Below, piece by piece: positions 17,752 through 26,848 of a stretch of DNA of 64,000 bases. How positions within the stretch are numbered: position 1 is the stretch's first letter; each line of letters opens with the position of its first letter. This DNA is from Candidatus Latescibacterota bacterium (GTDB lineage: Bacteria; Latescibacterota; UBA2968), in assembly GCA_022821275.1 (NCBI GenBank), contig JAJEDY010000083.1:124001-188000 (forward strand), in the 5' to 3' direction. The translations under genes were made by a program, and so were the position numbers. A model generated the notes under the pieces. The model saw only the letters and a program-made list of their open reading frames with translations, made no database searches and was not told the DNA's origin.

Positions 17752-18711
17752 ATGAAATTAAACGTATTGAAAGAATTGCCCCGCTCCTTTCGGGCATCCG
17801 TATTGATTGCCGGATGGCCCGGTATGGGTAGCGTCGGAATCGGTGCGATTGACTATATCCGACGCAAACTCGATGCCGTCGCATTTGCAGAAATAGACAT
17901 GCAATCTCACTTCCCGCCCGAAGCCATGATCGTAGAAGATGGGATAGCGGGCTTCCCCGACCCGCCTGCCCATATATTTTATGCCGTAGAAGAACACGAC
18001 CTGATTATTTTTCAAAGCGAGGCGCAAATAGGCGGAGCACCCGGCGATGAATTATTGGACAAAATTCTGGATGTGGGACAAAGGGTCGGCATCGATACCG
18101 TTCTCACAGGAGCGGCCTATCTCACACAGTCCAGTCACAAAGAAGGTGCACAGGTGCTGGGGGTGGCGAACAATACTGAATTTCGAGATTTACTGGCATC
18201 GCATGGCGTGGAGATATTAAAAGAAGGGATGGTCTCAGGGCTTAATGGTCTATTGCTGGGCTTTGCTCAAAAACGCGATCTCAATGCAGCCTGTTTTTTG
18301 GGAACCATGCCGCAATACGCAGCACCTATCCCAAACCCCAAAGCTTCAAAAGAGATTGTGCTGACTTTGGCAGATTTGTTAAATTTTTCGGTCGATATGT
18401 CGGAAATTGACGACGCTGCCGAAAAAATGGAAGGCACAATGGAAGATATTGAGATGCAGATCCAAAAGACATTTTCCCACATGGACGATATTCCAGAAAA
18501 CGAATTTCCAGGTGGAAAGATCGAAGAGGATAAAGTACCTCAGTCCGTTATGGAACGCATTGAAAAAATGTTTCGCGAAGTGAAAGAAAATGATCAGTTT
18601 CACAAAAAAGCCAATGAACTCAAAGCAGAACTGGACCGTTGGAACCTATATTCATTTTACGAAGATCGGTTTCTGAATCTTTTCAAATCTGGCCCTGGAG
18701 GAAGCAGGTAA
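17752..18711 (+). CDS. PAC2 family protein (proteasome-assembly-chaperone-like)
   Basis: The start is placed at ATG 17752 with GAAAGG upstream, giving 319 residues. The N-terminal 200 residues carry the PAC2 fold pattern: LIAGWPGMGSVG near residue 16, then VLTGAAYL and a GLLLG helix. The C-terminal third is charged and helical and resembles a coiled coil. PAC2 proteins in archaea and actinobacteria are relatives of eukaryotic proteasome assembly chaperones; in most bacteria the role is unknown. No proteasome genes are visible here. The stop is immediately followed by the ATG of the threonine aldolase gene, so the two are co-transcribed. Confidence 0.8.
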   Translation: MKLNVLKELPRSFRASVLIAGWPGMGSVGIGAIDYIRRKLDAVAFAEIDMQSHFPPEAMIVEDGIAGFPDPPAHIFYAVEEHDLIIFQSEAQIGGAPGDELLDKILDVGQRVGIDTVLTGAAYLTQSSHKEGAQVLGVANNTEFRDLLASHGVEILKEGMVSGLNGLLLGFAQKRDLNAACFLGTMPQYAAPIPNPKASKEIVLTLADLLNFSVDMSEIDDAAEKMEGTMEDIEMQIQKTFSHMDDIPENEFPGGKIEEDKVPQSVMERIEKMFREVKENDQFHKKANELKAELDRWNLYSFYEDRFLNLFKSGPGGSR

Positions 18712-19773
18712 ATGACCGACATTAAAATTGATCTTTACAGCGATACATCTACCGTGCCAACACAAGCGATGCGCGAGTTTATGTGTCGGGCAGAAGTGGG
18801 TGATGAGCAAAAGGGCGAAGACCCGTCGGTAAATGCCCTACAGGATATGGTCGCCGAGATGCTGGGCAAAGAGGCGGCCCTTTTTTTGCCATCGGGAACG
18901 ATGTGCAATCAGATTTCTTATGCGGTTCACTGCCGTGCAGGAGATCTCATATTAGTAGATCGCACCGCACATCCGCTCATATCAGAAGCCGGCGGCGCAG
19001 CTGTGCTCGCTCGCGCAACGCTGTATCCCATTGACGGAAAAAATGGCATGTTCACACCCGAGCAGATGGCAGAGGTTATGGTGCCCTCAACGCGATACAG
19101 ACCGCCCTTCCGACTCGTCTGTGTCGAACAAACCACAAATATGCCGGGGGGACGTATATGGCCCCTCGAACATATACGCGCAGTATGCGACCTCGCGCAC
19201 GAAAAAGGTACTTTAACGCACATGGATGGCGCACGGCTTTTGAACGCAACCGTTGCATCCGGCATTGCACCAAAAACGTATGCCGAGTCTTTTGATACCC
19301 TGTGGATCGACCTGAGCAAGGGCCTGGGTGCGCCTGTGGGGGCTGTGCTGGCGGGGTCTTCAGAATTTATTCTAAATGCCTGGCAGTGGAAACAGCGCAT
19401 CGGAGGCGCCATGCGACAGGCCGGCATTATTGCCGCTGCTGGTATTTATGCCTTAGAACACAACGTCGAACGCATGGCAGAAGATCACGCCAATGCAAAG
19501 CGCCTGGCAAAAGGTATTGCACAGGCACCCGGAATTGGAATTGATGTCGAAGGCGTAGAAACCAATATGGTGCGCTTTGACGTGGCCCAATTGGGCATTT
19601 CCGGCCGCGATTTTGGCGACCAATTACTCGCCGAATACGGCATACGCGTAAGTGTCATCGGCGCACATCTGATAAGATTGATCCCGCACATCGGCATTTC
19701 CGAATCAGATGTTGACGAAGCCGCACAGGCGATCTGCCAGCTATCCGAAAAAGTGGGCTGCAAGACGATATGA
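18712..19773 (+). CDS. Low-specificity L-threonine aldolase family PLP enzyme
   Basis: The 353-residue protein is a fold-type I PLP enzyme of the beta-eliminating lyase group. It has the N-terminal [11 protein letters not shown], the substrate loop GDEQKGEDP, the ring-stacking [10 protein letters not shown] region and the PLP lysine in [11 protein letters not shown] (Lys203). The family cleaves L-threonine or L-allo-threonine to glycine and acetaldehyde. AGGAAG precedes the ATG, which abuts the stop of the PAC2 gene. The following gene is a sugar isomerase, so the true substrate may be another beta-hydroxy amino acid. Confidence 0.88.
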   Translation: MTDIKIDLYSDTSTVPTQAMREFMCRAEVGDEQKGEDPSVNALQDMVAEMLGKEAALFLPSGTMCNQISYAVHCRAGDLILVDRTAHPLISEAGGAAVLARATLYPIDGKNGMFTPEQMAEVMVPSTRYRPPFRLVCVEQTTNMPGGRIWPLEHIRAVCDLAHEKGTLTHMDGARLLNATVASGIAPKTYAESFDTLWIDLSKGLGAPVGAVLAGSSEFILNAWQWKQRIGGAMRQAGIIAAAGIYALEHNVERMAEDHANAKRLAKGIAQAPGIGIDVEGVETNMVRFDVAQLGISGRDFGDQLLAEYGIRVSVIGAHLIRLIPHIGISESDVDEAAQAICQLSEKVGCKTI

Positions 19774-19813
19774 GAAACCGTCATCTTCTCGACTGATTAC
19801 TGGAGGTAGTAAT

Positions 19814-20623
19814 ATGCCAGAACTATCTATTTCCACCTGGAGCTTGCACCGCGCTTTGGGAAGGGCGTGGTACGATCGCACACCCGATGGATTTGTGAAT
19901 CGAAATGGCGATGCGGGGCGCATAAAGCTACTCGATGTTCCCCGCGAAGTGGCATCGCATGGCATTGGGCATTTGGAAATCTGCCATTTTCACTTCCCCA
20001 CAACAGATGATGCATTTATCGCAGACCTGCGCGCAGAACTGGCCAGACACGGCGTATCGCTCTACAGCATCTTGATCGACGCCTGGGATATTACACATCC
20101 CGATCCCGAACAAAGAGAAAAGGATTTGGCGGAAATTCGGAGATGGATCGACATCGCATCCACCTGTGGCGCGGCGAATGTGCGCGTAATCGCCGGCGAA
20201 GCAGAGCCAGACGCGGAATCCATAGCGCTCAGCACTCAAAATCTCCTGCAATTATCGGACTATGCCTGCAATTGTGGCGTACGCGTCATGACCGAGAATT
20301 TCAAGCGCTTGACCCAGCGCGCAGCCCCACTATTGGACATTTTGAACAGATGCGAAGGGAAAATCGGATTGTGTACCGATCTCGGTAACTTCAAGGGAGA
20401 ACACAAACTGGCCGATCTCACAGAAGTCTTGCCGTTTGCAGATACGATTCACACCAAAGCGGATTACGAAGATGGTGTAATGTTGCGGGACCAATTCCTG
20501 GCCTGTTTGGACTTGACGCGCAAAGCCAAATTCTCGGGATATTATACATTGATCTTCCAGGACCCCGGTGAAGAATGGACATATCTCAACGCGCTCAAGA
20601 GCGAAGTACTTCCGTATTTATAG
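19814..20623 (+). CDS. Sugar phosphate isomerase/epimerase family protein
   Basis: ATG 19814 follows TGGAGGT and begins MPELSISTWSLHRALG; the longer upstream frame overlaps the aldolase gene and is rejected. The 269-residue protein is a TIM-barrel isomerase of the xylose isomerase-like group, with the metal-site strands GHLEICHFHFP, VMTENFKRL, GLCTDLGNFKG and HTKADYEDG. It shares an operon with a Gfo/Idh dehydrogenase 21 bp downstream. This isomerase-dehydrogenase pairing repeats that of the genes at 14737-17680, though the proteins are not close copies. Confidence 0.83.
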   Translation: MPELSISTWSLHRALGRAWYDRTPDGFVNRNGDAGRIKLLDVPREVASHGIGHLEICHFHFPTTDDAFIADLRAELARHGVSLYSILIDAWDITHPDPEQREKDLAEIRRWIDIASTCGAANVRVIAGEAEPDAESIALSTQNLLQLSDYACNCGVRVMTENFKRLTQRAAPLLDILNRCEGKIGLCTDLGNFKGEHKLADLTEVLPFADTIHTKADYEDGVMLRDQFLACLDLTRKAKFSGYYTLIFQDPGEEWTYLNALKSEVLPYL

Positions 20624-20644
20624 ACCTTTCCCGAGGACAATCTG

Positions 20645-21715
20645 ATGAAACCGGTTCGCGCTGGCTTATTTGGCCTGACACATCCCCATTCAGAAGCCCA
20701 TTTCAAGACCCTGCAGGCTTCTAAACTGGTAGATGAGATTATTCTGTACGATGCCGACCCCTCGGCTCTGAACAGCTTTAACTCAACAGATAAAGTCGCG
20801 GGCACTTATTCCGATCTCAGCGTACTTTTAGGCTCTGAAAATATAGCCTTTGGTGTGGCTTGCGCTCACAACGATCGGAATCCAGACCTTTGCCTGCGCT
20901 TGTTCGAGCAGGGCATTCACACCATCAGCGAAAAACCCATCGGCGCTTCGGTTGCCGCTGTTTCTCAGGTTGTGGATGGCGCGGCAAAAGCGGGCGTACA
21001 ACTGGGCGTTATGTATCAGAATCGCTATCATCCCGCCTCTTGTGAAGCGCGAAGAGTCGTCCGGGGGGGTGCCATAGGTCGCGTGACATCCTGTGAATCT
21101 CGGATGGTCACATCGCAGGTAAAATTTCGCAACCCCAAACACTGGCTATTTGATCGGTCGATCTCCGGAGGCGGCATCTTATCGTGGTTGGGCTGCCATT
21201 ATATCGACTTGCTGTGCTATATCATGGACGCGGACATCGTCTCCGTTTCTGCGGTTGTCGATACGCTCAGCGGCGAAGACATCGATGTTGAAGATGTGGC
21301 GTCTCTATCCTTCCGGTTCTCCAACGGCGCGCTGGGCAGTATGCAGGCCGGTTATCAACTATCAATAAGCGGTGCGGGTTATATGGGGCCGAATTACGAT
21401 ACATATATGGGATTTCGCGGTCACGAGGGTCGCGTGTTCTGGACGCCCTCAGGTGGCCCATCAGAATTGTATCTCGAAAGCGTTGCAGAAGACTGGTACA
21501 CGGCATCTCAGCGCACCTTTGATTATACGCTACCCGAAATCGATGCTTATGGCGGGGCTTATGGAATCGCTTTTTTGGATGACTTTATTCGATCTACGGC
21601 GGGCAAAGGCACGGCTCCAACCTCTGGAGAAGATGCCTTGAAAGTCGCCAGAATCATTGAAGCGGCATACCGGTCAAATGACACAGGTCAACGCATTGAA
21701 TTAGGTGAGACGTGA
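20645..21715 (+). CDS. Gfo/Idh/MocA family oxidoreductase
   Basis: A 356-residue member with a reduced Rossmann start (AGLFGLTHPHSEAH, no GxGxxG), a recognisable ACAHNDRN turn and the catalytic EKPIGAS near residue 98. The C-terminal domain has GGGILSWLGCHYIDLLCY, where the histidine likely faces the substrate. Loss of the standard glycine loop suggests altered nucleotide binding, although related proteins with this form are common in sugar catabolic clusters. GAGGA precedes the ATG. It closes the plus-strand run; a possible sulfatase fragment overlaps its stop. Confidence 0.85.
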   Translation: MKPVRAGLFGLTHPHSEAHFKTLQASKLVDEIILYDADPSALNSFNSTDKVAGTYSDLSVLLGSENIAFGVACAHNDRNPDLCLRLFEQGIHTISEKPIGASVAAVSQVVDGAAKAGVQLGVMYQNRYHPASCEARRVVRGGAIGRVTSCESRMVTSQVKFRNPKHWLFDRSISGGGILSWLGCHYIDLLCYIMDADIVSVSAVVDTLSGEDIDVEDVASLSFRFSNGALGSMQAGYQLSISGAGYMGPNYDTYMGFRGHEGRVFWTPSGGPSELYLESVAEDWYTASQRTFDYTLPEIDAYGGAYGIAFLDDFIRSTAGKGTAPTSGEDALKVARIIEAAYRSNDTGQRIELGET

Positions 21716-21804
21716 AAGCACCTGCCCCGAACATCCTCTTCCTCCTGATTGATTCACCTTCCTCACGCCCTTCTAATATTAACTATCTCACACTACATCA
21801 GTGA
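21712..21804 (+). pseudogene. Possible sulfatase N-terminal stub
   Basis: A GTG overlapping the preceding TGA opens a 30-codon frame whose first residues, KAPAPNILFLLIDS, match the usual beginning of sulfatases (P-N-I-L-F-x-x-x-D). The frame then loses similarity and stops, and it runs into the 3' end of the opposing hydroxyacid dehydrogenase gene. This looks like the leftover 5' end of a sulfatase gene removed by a deletion or rearrangement. The fragment is short, so chance resemblance is possible. Confidence 0.35.
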
Positions 21805-22732
21805 TCAAAGGCTGGTCCGTAAGCCCCGCGAGAAGATTATCTACTGTACGCTGGGCCATAGCAATGCGCGTCTGGCGTGTGGCACTACCCAGGTGGGGAA
21901 CGATAACCACATTGTCCATGGACAGGAGGGGATGATCGCGTGGAAGGGGTTCTGGCTCGGTCACATCGAGCGCGGCAACTGCGATCCAATTATTCTCAAG
22001 AGCTTCTACGAGTGCATCGTGATCGATAACGCCTCCGCGCGCGAGATTGACCAGTATAGCGGTTCTTTTCATTCGCCTGAGTTGATCTCGACCAATCATA
22101 TTTCGCGTTTCCTCAGTCAGGGGCACATTCAAAGTGACAAAATCCGATTGCTCAAGCAAATCGTTGAGGGATACATACGTAGCACTCAACTCGACCTCAG
22201 CTCTGGGATCTGGTTTTCGGTTGTGATACAGCACATTCATGTCAAATCCCTGTGCTCGTCGCGCAACCTGCCTGCCGATATTGCCCATACCAATAATACC
22301 CAATGTTGTACCGTGGATTTCGTGACCGATCAAAATACGCGGATCGTAGTGCATAAAAGCCGCACTGCGGGCAAACCGGTCGCCAATAACGATATTGCGG
22401 GCAGCGGCCATAAGCATAGCAAAAGTCATATCGGCTGTCGCGCCATCGAGCATATTGGGCGTATTGCCCACCGGAATCCCGCGCTGTTTGGCCGCTGAGA
22501 GATCAATGTGATCTACACCAACACCAAAATTGCTGATAACTTTCAAATTGGGCATGCGATCCATAAAATCACCACCGATAATCGGGTGTCCATAAGTGAG
22601 CAGCCCTTGTGCAGACGCGAATTTATCATCTGAAACATCGCCGTGCGCCAAAATATGCAACTCGCAACGGTTATTCATCATCTCTGGAATTTCATCGGGA
22701 AGATCGACATCGACGATAACTCGATATTGCAT
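21788..22732 (-). CDS. D-isomer-specific 2-hydroxyacid dehydrogenase
   Basis: ATG 22732 with AAAGGAG upstream gives 314 residues. The protein has the N-terminal catalytic half with SNFGVGVDHID, the NAD-binding GIIGMGNIGRQVA, the catalytic arginine in VNLARGGVID, the glutamate in DVTEPEPLP and the histidine in VPHLGSAT. This is the glyoxylate/hydroxypyruvate reductase or phosphoglycerate dehydrogenase-like group without a regulatory domain. It would reduce a 2-oxo acid in sugar-acid or glyoxylate metabolism. It converges on the upstream Gfo/Idh operon and is a single-gene unit. Confidence 0.9.
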   Translation of the reverse strand: MQYRVIVDVDLPDEIPEMMNNRCELHILAHGDVSDDKFASAQGLLTYGHPIIGGDFMDRMPNLKVISNFGVGVDHIDLSAAKQRGIPVGNTPNMLDGATADMTFAMLMAAARNIVIGDRFARSAAFMHYDPRILIGHEIHGTTLGIIGMGNIGRQVARRAQGFDMNVLYHNRKPDPRAEVELSATYVSLNDLLEQSDFVTLNVPLTEETRNMIGRDQLRRMKRTAILVNLARGGVIDHDALVEALENNWIAVAALDVTEPEPLPRDHPLLSMDNVVIVPHLGSATRQTRIAMAQRTVDNLLAGLTDQPLITDVV

Positions 22733-22883
22733 ACGCGCTCCTTTCACAGGTGTTGTTTTGCAAGATAGCACGCAATGAAAGATTTAACAAGATGAGTTAA
22801 GTATTGCAGGAGACACGCGAATTGCGTAAATTGGAAAGTGATCGTGTGTTTTAGAAGAACCGAATAAATAATGGAGGAGGGAT

Positions 22884-23726
22884 ATGAAAGGGTCAAAATT
22901 TGGCGTCGCAGTCAAAGAATGGCGGTTTAAGATGCTGAGAAACTGCGTTCTATTTATAACGGCTTTCATAATTTTGGGACAAGCAAACGCGGGTATCCTA
23001 CCAGAGACCCCTAAGCCTCAAGGTGGCGAGATCGTCGGCTCCTGGGTAGCTGAGAAGGTCGGACTGGATGCTTATGTCCCGGCCGGACTCGTGCAGGCTG
23101 TATCGCCTCTTACAGTTGAAGGCGAAATCAACGGCACAATAACTTTTGGGTCAGATGGCAGTGTTCAATCTGACTACACAACAGCGACCAATATCTCTGC
23201 AGTGCTATTGGTTCCTCTCTCGGTCTCTGTACTCGATACGAGCCAATACGAGGGAAATTATACAGTCGCATCCGATACCCATGCACTCACCATAACCCGC
23301 GAAAATGAAGACCCACTCAATTATACGTACACAGCAACGGCGGATTCACTGAAGATCATACGCCCGCTTCTTTTAGAAGAATTATTGGCCTCATTACCCG
23401 AATCTGTAAGAGGCCTGGCAATGGGCGCACTTTCTCAGCACGTACCGCCAGATGATCCAATCAGGATCGTAATTACTTTTGCAAAAGCGACGGATACGGG
23501 AACACCTCCAACACCTCCAACACCTCCAACACCGACTATGTTACCTGGTGATTTTGATAGCAGTGGCGAAGTCGATTTTACAGATTTTCTCCTCTTTGTC
23601 GCGCAATTTGGCAAGTCTTCATCTGATGAAGGTTTCGATGCCCGTATGGATCTGGACAGCAACGGGACAATTGATTTTACAGATTTTCTCAACTTTGTCG
23701 CCGCGTTTGGTAGCAAGAGTGGTTAG
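22884..23726 (+). CDS. Secreted protein with dockerin/EF-hand-like C-terminal repeats
   Basis: The start at 22884 is fixed by GGAGGAGGG. A hydrophobic signal segment lies at residues 18-36 and cleavage is likely after QANA. The central part is beta-rich and unknown. A short threonine-proline linker (about residues 207-216) leads to two calcium-loop repeats, DFDSSGEVDFTDF near 223 and DLDSNGTIDFTDF near 256, each followed by an LxFVAxFG helix. This is the dockerin-type module often found at the C-termini of exported proteins in such phyla. No cohesin-like gene is nearby, so the module may anchor or stabilise the protein in another way. Confidence 0.78.
   Translation: MKGSKFGVAVKEWRFKMLRNCVLFITAFIILGQANAGILPETPKPQGGEIVGSWVAEKVGLDAYVPAGLVQAVSPLTVEGEINGTITFGSDGSVQSDYTTATNISAVLLVPLSVSVLDTSQYEGNYTVASDTHALTITRENEDPLNYTYTATADSLKIIRPLLLEELLASLPESVRGLAMGALSQHVPPDDPIRIVITFAKATDTGTPPTPPTPPTPTMLPGDFDSSGEVDFTDFLLFVAQFGKSSSDEGFDARMDLDSNGTIDFTDFLNFVAAFGSKSG
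23502..23528 (+). repeat. Three 9-bp tandem repeats coding a TPP linker
   Basis: Three exact copies of ACACCTCCA encode Thr-Pro-Pro units between the body of the secreted protein and its calcium-loop repeats. Copy number could vary by slippage without breaking the frame. Confidence 0.9.
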
Positions 23727-24103
23727 TGATCAAAATAGAAAAGTGTTCTATGACCAAAATAATGGCAGGTGCTTATCTGATACTCAAATTGATTTGTCAG
23801 CGGATCGAGATCGACTCCGACCTTGTTCTTATCATGTGGCGCAATCGCCCGGCCATTGAAATTTACGAGCCGGGCCTTTCTATACGCCAAAGCTGGCGAT
23901 TACATCGTGCAATTTTGCCACATACCTCTACTGATTTTCCCATAGTCAATCCCTTTGTGTGGGATACAACTTCGACAACTCGACTGAGTTTGCCAAAGTC
24001 ATCCGTCCAATGGCCCTACACCGGACGCTCCTTGTATCTATAGAGGATATTGTTTCCATCACCTCGCATTGATGCAACGCTTTGGTATTGTCAGGAAAAA
24101 TAT
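23727..24103. other. Non-coding 377-bp gap with a weak hairpin
   Basis: No gene-like frame is convincing; the open frame at 23726-24043 lacks a ribosome site and family features. A GC-rich hairpin with arms GCCCGGC and GCCGGGC at 23847-23875, followed by CTTTCT, might terminate the upstream gene. Nothing else stands out. Confidence 0.4.
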
Positions 24104-24766
24104 ATGATATTGCGACTGGGAATAATCGTTGTGATACTTTTGGGTGCAAAGATTTCCAATGCTCAAGAGGTGTTTGAAAGCAATGACTCAATAGTTCTCG
24201 ACCCCGCATTGAAAAGTGTTGTCGATTCGCTGGAAACTGGCAGGTCCGGTGGTGCTGCTGTCGCCTTGCGCGATATTTTAGAAAAAAATCCCGCACACAC
24301 GCAAGCATTGCGCCTCCTCATATCGGCTTATTTGCGAATGGAAGATTTCGATCGTGCAATTGACGCCTGCCAGCAGTTGGCTGTCCACGACTCGACTGAC
24401 GCAAGCGCTTTGGTCACGCTTGGATATTTATATCAGCGAATAGGCGATATAATTCTATCAGAGCAATATTATCTGCAAGGGCTTGCCCTGGATCCCGATG
24501 TCATCGCAGCCTATCAAGGTTTGGGCTGGATTTACCTGAAAACGGGACGATTAGAGCAGGCTCTCGATATGGCCAGTGAGACCACAGAGCGCATGCCCCA
24601 TTACGCGCTCAATTATATTTTAATGGGGCGCGCGCTAACGGCTCAGGGGTTTTTTGAAGATGCGGCAATCGCCTATAACCGCGCTTTTGCTCTGCAAAAC
24701 GATCTGCGCGAGCAGTATGGTATTTTGCTTCAGGAATTGGGATTGAGGCATCGGTTGAGGCGTTAG
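24104..24766 (+). CDS. Exported TPR-repeat protein
   Basis: ATG 24104 with AGGA upstream gives 220 residues and a signal peptide (ILRLGIIVVILLGAKISNA). The mature part consists of TPR-like helices, clearest in ALRLLISAYLRMEDFDRAID, ALVTLGYLYQRIGDI and AYQGLGWIYLKTGRLEQALD. TPR proteins act as scaffolds for complexes, here in the periplasm or at the outer membrane. It lies 10 bp before the DUF971 gene, so the two are co-transcribed. No catalytic domain is visible. Confidence 0.8.
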   Translation: MILRLGIIVVILLGAKISNAQEVFESNDSIVLDPALKSVVDSLETGRSGGAAVALRDILEKNPAHTQALRLLISAYLRMEDFDRAIDACQQLAVHDSTDASALVTLGYLYQRIGDIILSEQYYLQGLALDPDVIAAYQGLGWIYLKTGRLEQALDMASETTERMPHYALNYILMGRALTAQGFFEDAAIAYNRAFALQNDLREQYGILLQELGLRHRLRR

Positions 24767-24776
24767 GAGGCGGGGC

Positions 24777-25094
24777 GTGTCAGAAAAACCCAGACGCATT
24801 CACGTTGAACGCGCGAAGGGATGGCTCGAAATGGATTGGGCAGATGATGGGATTTTGCGCGTGAAATTATCCGACGTGCGAAAAGCCTGCCCGTGTGCAT
24901 TGTGTGCAGACCTAAGGGCGAAACAAGACGAGCAATTGCAGATGATTACTGCAGAACAAACCCCATCAGCAGATCTATCAGATGTCGTTCCAGTTGGAAA
25001 TTACGCCATCCAAATTCGCTGGACAGATGGACACGATACGGGAATATATACTTATTCTTATCTCAAACAATTAGCACTGGCGTCGTGTAGATAG
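24777..25094 (+). CDS. DUF971 protein (gamma-butyrobetaine hydroxylase N-terminal-like)
   Basis: GTG 24777 is supported by AGGAGG six bases upstream. The 105 residues match the DUF971 fold: an N-terminal strand region with GWLEMDWADDG, then LSDVRKACPCALC with closely spaced cysteines, and the C-terminal WTDGHDTGIYTYSYLKQL. Stand-alone DUF971 proteins are small and have been linked to iron-sulfur cluster handling; in eukaryotes the domain is fused to gamma-butyrobetaine hydroxylase. It follows the TPR gene in an apparent operon. The function here is unproven. Confidence 0.82.
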   Translation: MSEKPRRIHVERAKGWLEMDWADDGILRVKLSDVRKACPCALCADLRAKQDEQLQMITAEQTPSADLSDVVPVGNYAIQIRWTDGHDTGIYTYSYLKQLALASCR

Positions 25095-25138
25095 AAGATT
25101 TATCCGTCACTGCCAAAAAGTGCTGTGAGGAGTTTATT

Positions 25139-25675
25139 ATGAGGGTTTTTGCTGGTGTCGGATTTTTTGTTTTAATTATCTTTGCATCAAGTGCCCAGGC
25201 CGGCTTTAAGCTCTACAATCTTGCTACTAAGGTCGGTTTAGATGTTGTACAGGCAAATGACACGCGGCATTTCTTTGTTCTTCAAGCAGATATCGCAACC
25301 GTATTTTCGCCCAATATCCGCCTCGAGATAGGTGCTGAGACGGGAAGCGGATCCGATCTTGACGGCACCGAGATTCAGGCGAGAGGTGGTGGGGCTTATC
25401 TAAAGTACTTATGGCCGCACAAATCGGGAACCGCATATGCGTATATGGGCGGTGGATTGGGGGTGAACCGGGTGCGGCGCGAGCGGTTGATCATCAACGA
25501 ATTTCAAAACGAATATCAGGCCGCGCTTCACTTTATTCTGGTCGGCATGGAAAAACAATTGTTGAACCGCAGAATGGAGATTTTATTTGAGGTTCGCTGG
25601 GTCATTGGCGAGGAAGAAGACGCAAGTGCCCTGCGCACAGCCGTGGGGATTGGCTTTAACATTGGCAAACCATGA
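25139..25675 (+). CDS. Small outer-membrane beta-barrel-like protein
   Basis: A 178-residue protein with a signal peptide ending in SSAQA and then alternating hydrophobic strands, including IATVFSPNIRLEIGAETG and the glycine-rich YAYMGGGLGVN, with a terminal VGIGFNIGKP strand. This pattern fits an eight-stranded barrel such as the OmpA/OmpW-like group, but no named family is clear. TGAGGAG precedes the ATG. A strong bidirectional terminator follows. Confidence 0.65.
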   Translation: MRVFAGVGFFVLIIFASSAQAGFKLYNLATKVGLDVVQANDTRHFFVLQADIATVFSPNIRLEIGAETGSGSDLDGTEIQARGGGAYLKYLWPHKSGTAYAYMGGGLGVNRVRRERLIINEFQNEYQAALHFILVGMEKQLLNRRMEILFEVRWVIGEEEDASALRTAVGIGFNIGKP

Positions 25676-25711
25676 GTTTCGCTGCCAGAACCGACCTATA
25701 ACGCAAAAAAT

Positions 25712-25745
25712 AAAACCGACCTCATCATCAGGTCGGTTTTTATTT
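25712..25745. terminator. Bidirectional rho-independent terminator
   Basis: A perfect 10-bp stem (AAAACCGACC and GGTCGGTTTT) around a nine-base loop sits between convergent genes. T-rich runs on both strands let it stop transcription from both sides. Confidence 0.9.
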
Positions 25746-25762
25746 TATAAATCAAGCCCATT

Positions 25763-26737
25763 CTAACCCTCGACCTTTGCATTGGCAAAGAGATTGCTGA
25801 CGGATTCATCATTGTTGATGCGGCGAATGGATTCGGCGAGAATGGGAGCGACGGATAAAATTTTGATTTTGCCATTTTGGGCGCGTTTGGGCACGGGAAT
25901 GGAATTGGAAACGACAAGCTCTGTAAGAATGGAATTTGCCACGCGTTCAACAGCGGGATCTGCCAGCACCGGATGAACAATGGTGGCGCATATATCGCGC
26001 GCGCCTTTGTCTTTGAGTGCAGAGGCAGCTTCAATGAGGGAACTCCCGGTAGAGATAATATCATCAACGATGACGATATTTTTGTCTTTCACTTCACCAA
26101 TGACATTCAGGACTTCGGTTTTTTGACCACTCCAGCGGCGTTTATCTACAATAGCCAATGGCGCACCGAGCAGTTCGGCATAAGCGCGCGCCATTTTTAT
26201 ACCGCCCACATCGGGTGCCATAACAACGAGATCTTTGAGATTTTTCAGCCTGAAATATTCGCCTAAAATATTAATGGAGTAGAGATGATCAACGGGTATG
26301 TCGAAGAAACCCTGGATCTGATTGGCGTGCAGGTCCAGGGTTAAAACCCGCCGCGCTCCAGCTGTATAAATCATATTGGCGACCAGTTTGGCCGTGATGG
26401 GCACGCGAGGGCGGTCCTTGCGATCCTGCCGCGCATAGCCATAATAGGGCACAACCGCTGTGACGAGTCGCGCAGAGGCGCGTCGCGCAGCATCGATCAA
26501 GATGAGAAGCTCCATCAAAGCGTCATTAGGCGAAATGCCTTCTTCTTCATTTGCACAAAGAGGTTGAACAATAAAAACATCGCAGCCGCGCACATTTTCA
26601 TCAATTTGCACATGTGTTTCGCCACCTGAAAAACGGGTCACAGTGGCTTCGGCAAGCCGCGTGTCGAGAATATTGCAAATATCTTCGGCCAACGGCCGGT
26701 TGGTATTACCCGAAAAAACTTTGAGATCATAACCCAC
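25763..26737 (-). CDS. prs: Ribose-phosphate pyrophosphokinase, copy 1
   Basis: GTG 26737 has AGGAGGGAG upstream and begins GYDLKVFSGN, the natural N-terminus; a longer frame upstream lacks this support. The 324-residue protein has the PRPP synthetase blocks: VVPYYGYARQDRK, the catalytic flexible-loop residues DKRR, MAPDVGG and the PRPP-binding IVDDIISTGSS. It makes PRPP from ribose 5-phosphate and ATP in the cytoplasm for purine, pyrimidine, histidine and NAD synthesis. It is the last gene of a minus-strand cluster with a second copy and hisI. Confidence 0.93.
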   Translation of the reverse strand: MGYDLKVFSGNTNRPLAEDICNILDTRLAEATVTRFSGGETHVQIDENVRGCDVFIVQPLCANEEEGISPNDALMELLILIDAARRASARLVTAVVPYYGYARQDRKDRPRVPITAKLVANMIYTAGARRVLTLDLHANQIQGFFDIPVDHLYSINILGEYFRLKNLKDLVVMAPDVGGIKMARAYAELLGAPLAIVDKRRWSGQKTEVLNVIGEVKDKNIVIVDDIISTGSSLIEAASALKDKGARDICATIVHPVLADPAVERVANSILTELVVSNSIPVPKRAQNGKIKILSVAPILAESIRRINNDESVSNLFANAKVEG

Positions 26738-26848
26738 GTTTTCTCCCTCCTGTCGTTGGGTACTCTGATTTATCGGAATGGATCCCATTTTTACACCTTT
26801 ACTATGTGAGCAATATACTATTGATAAGAGTGTGAATCAACCCGGATT

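Noticed and set aside
23726-24043. 105-residue frame after the dockerin-like gene
   Set aside because: No ribosome site, no protein-like pattern, and it crosses a hairpin that looks like a terminator.
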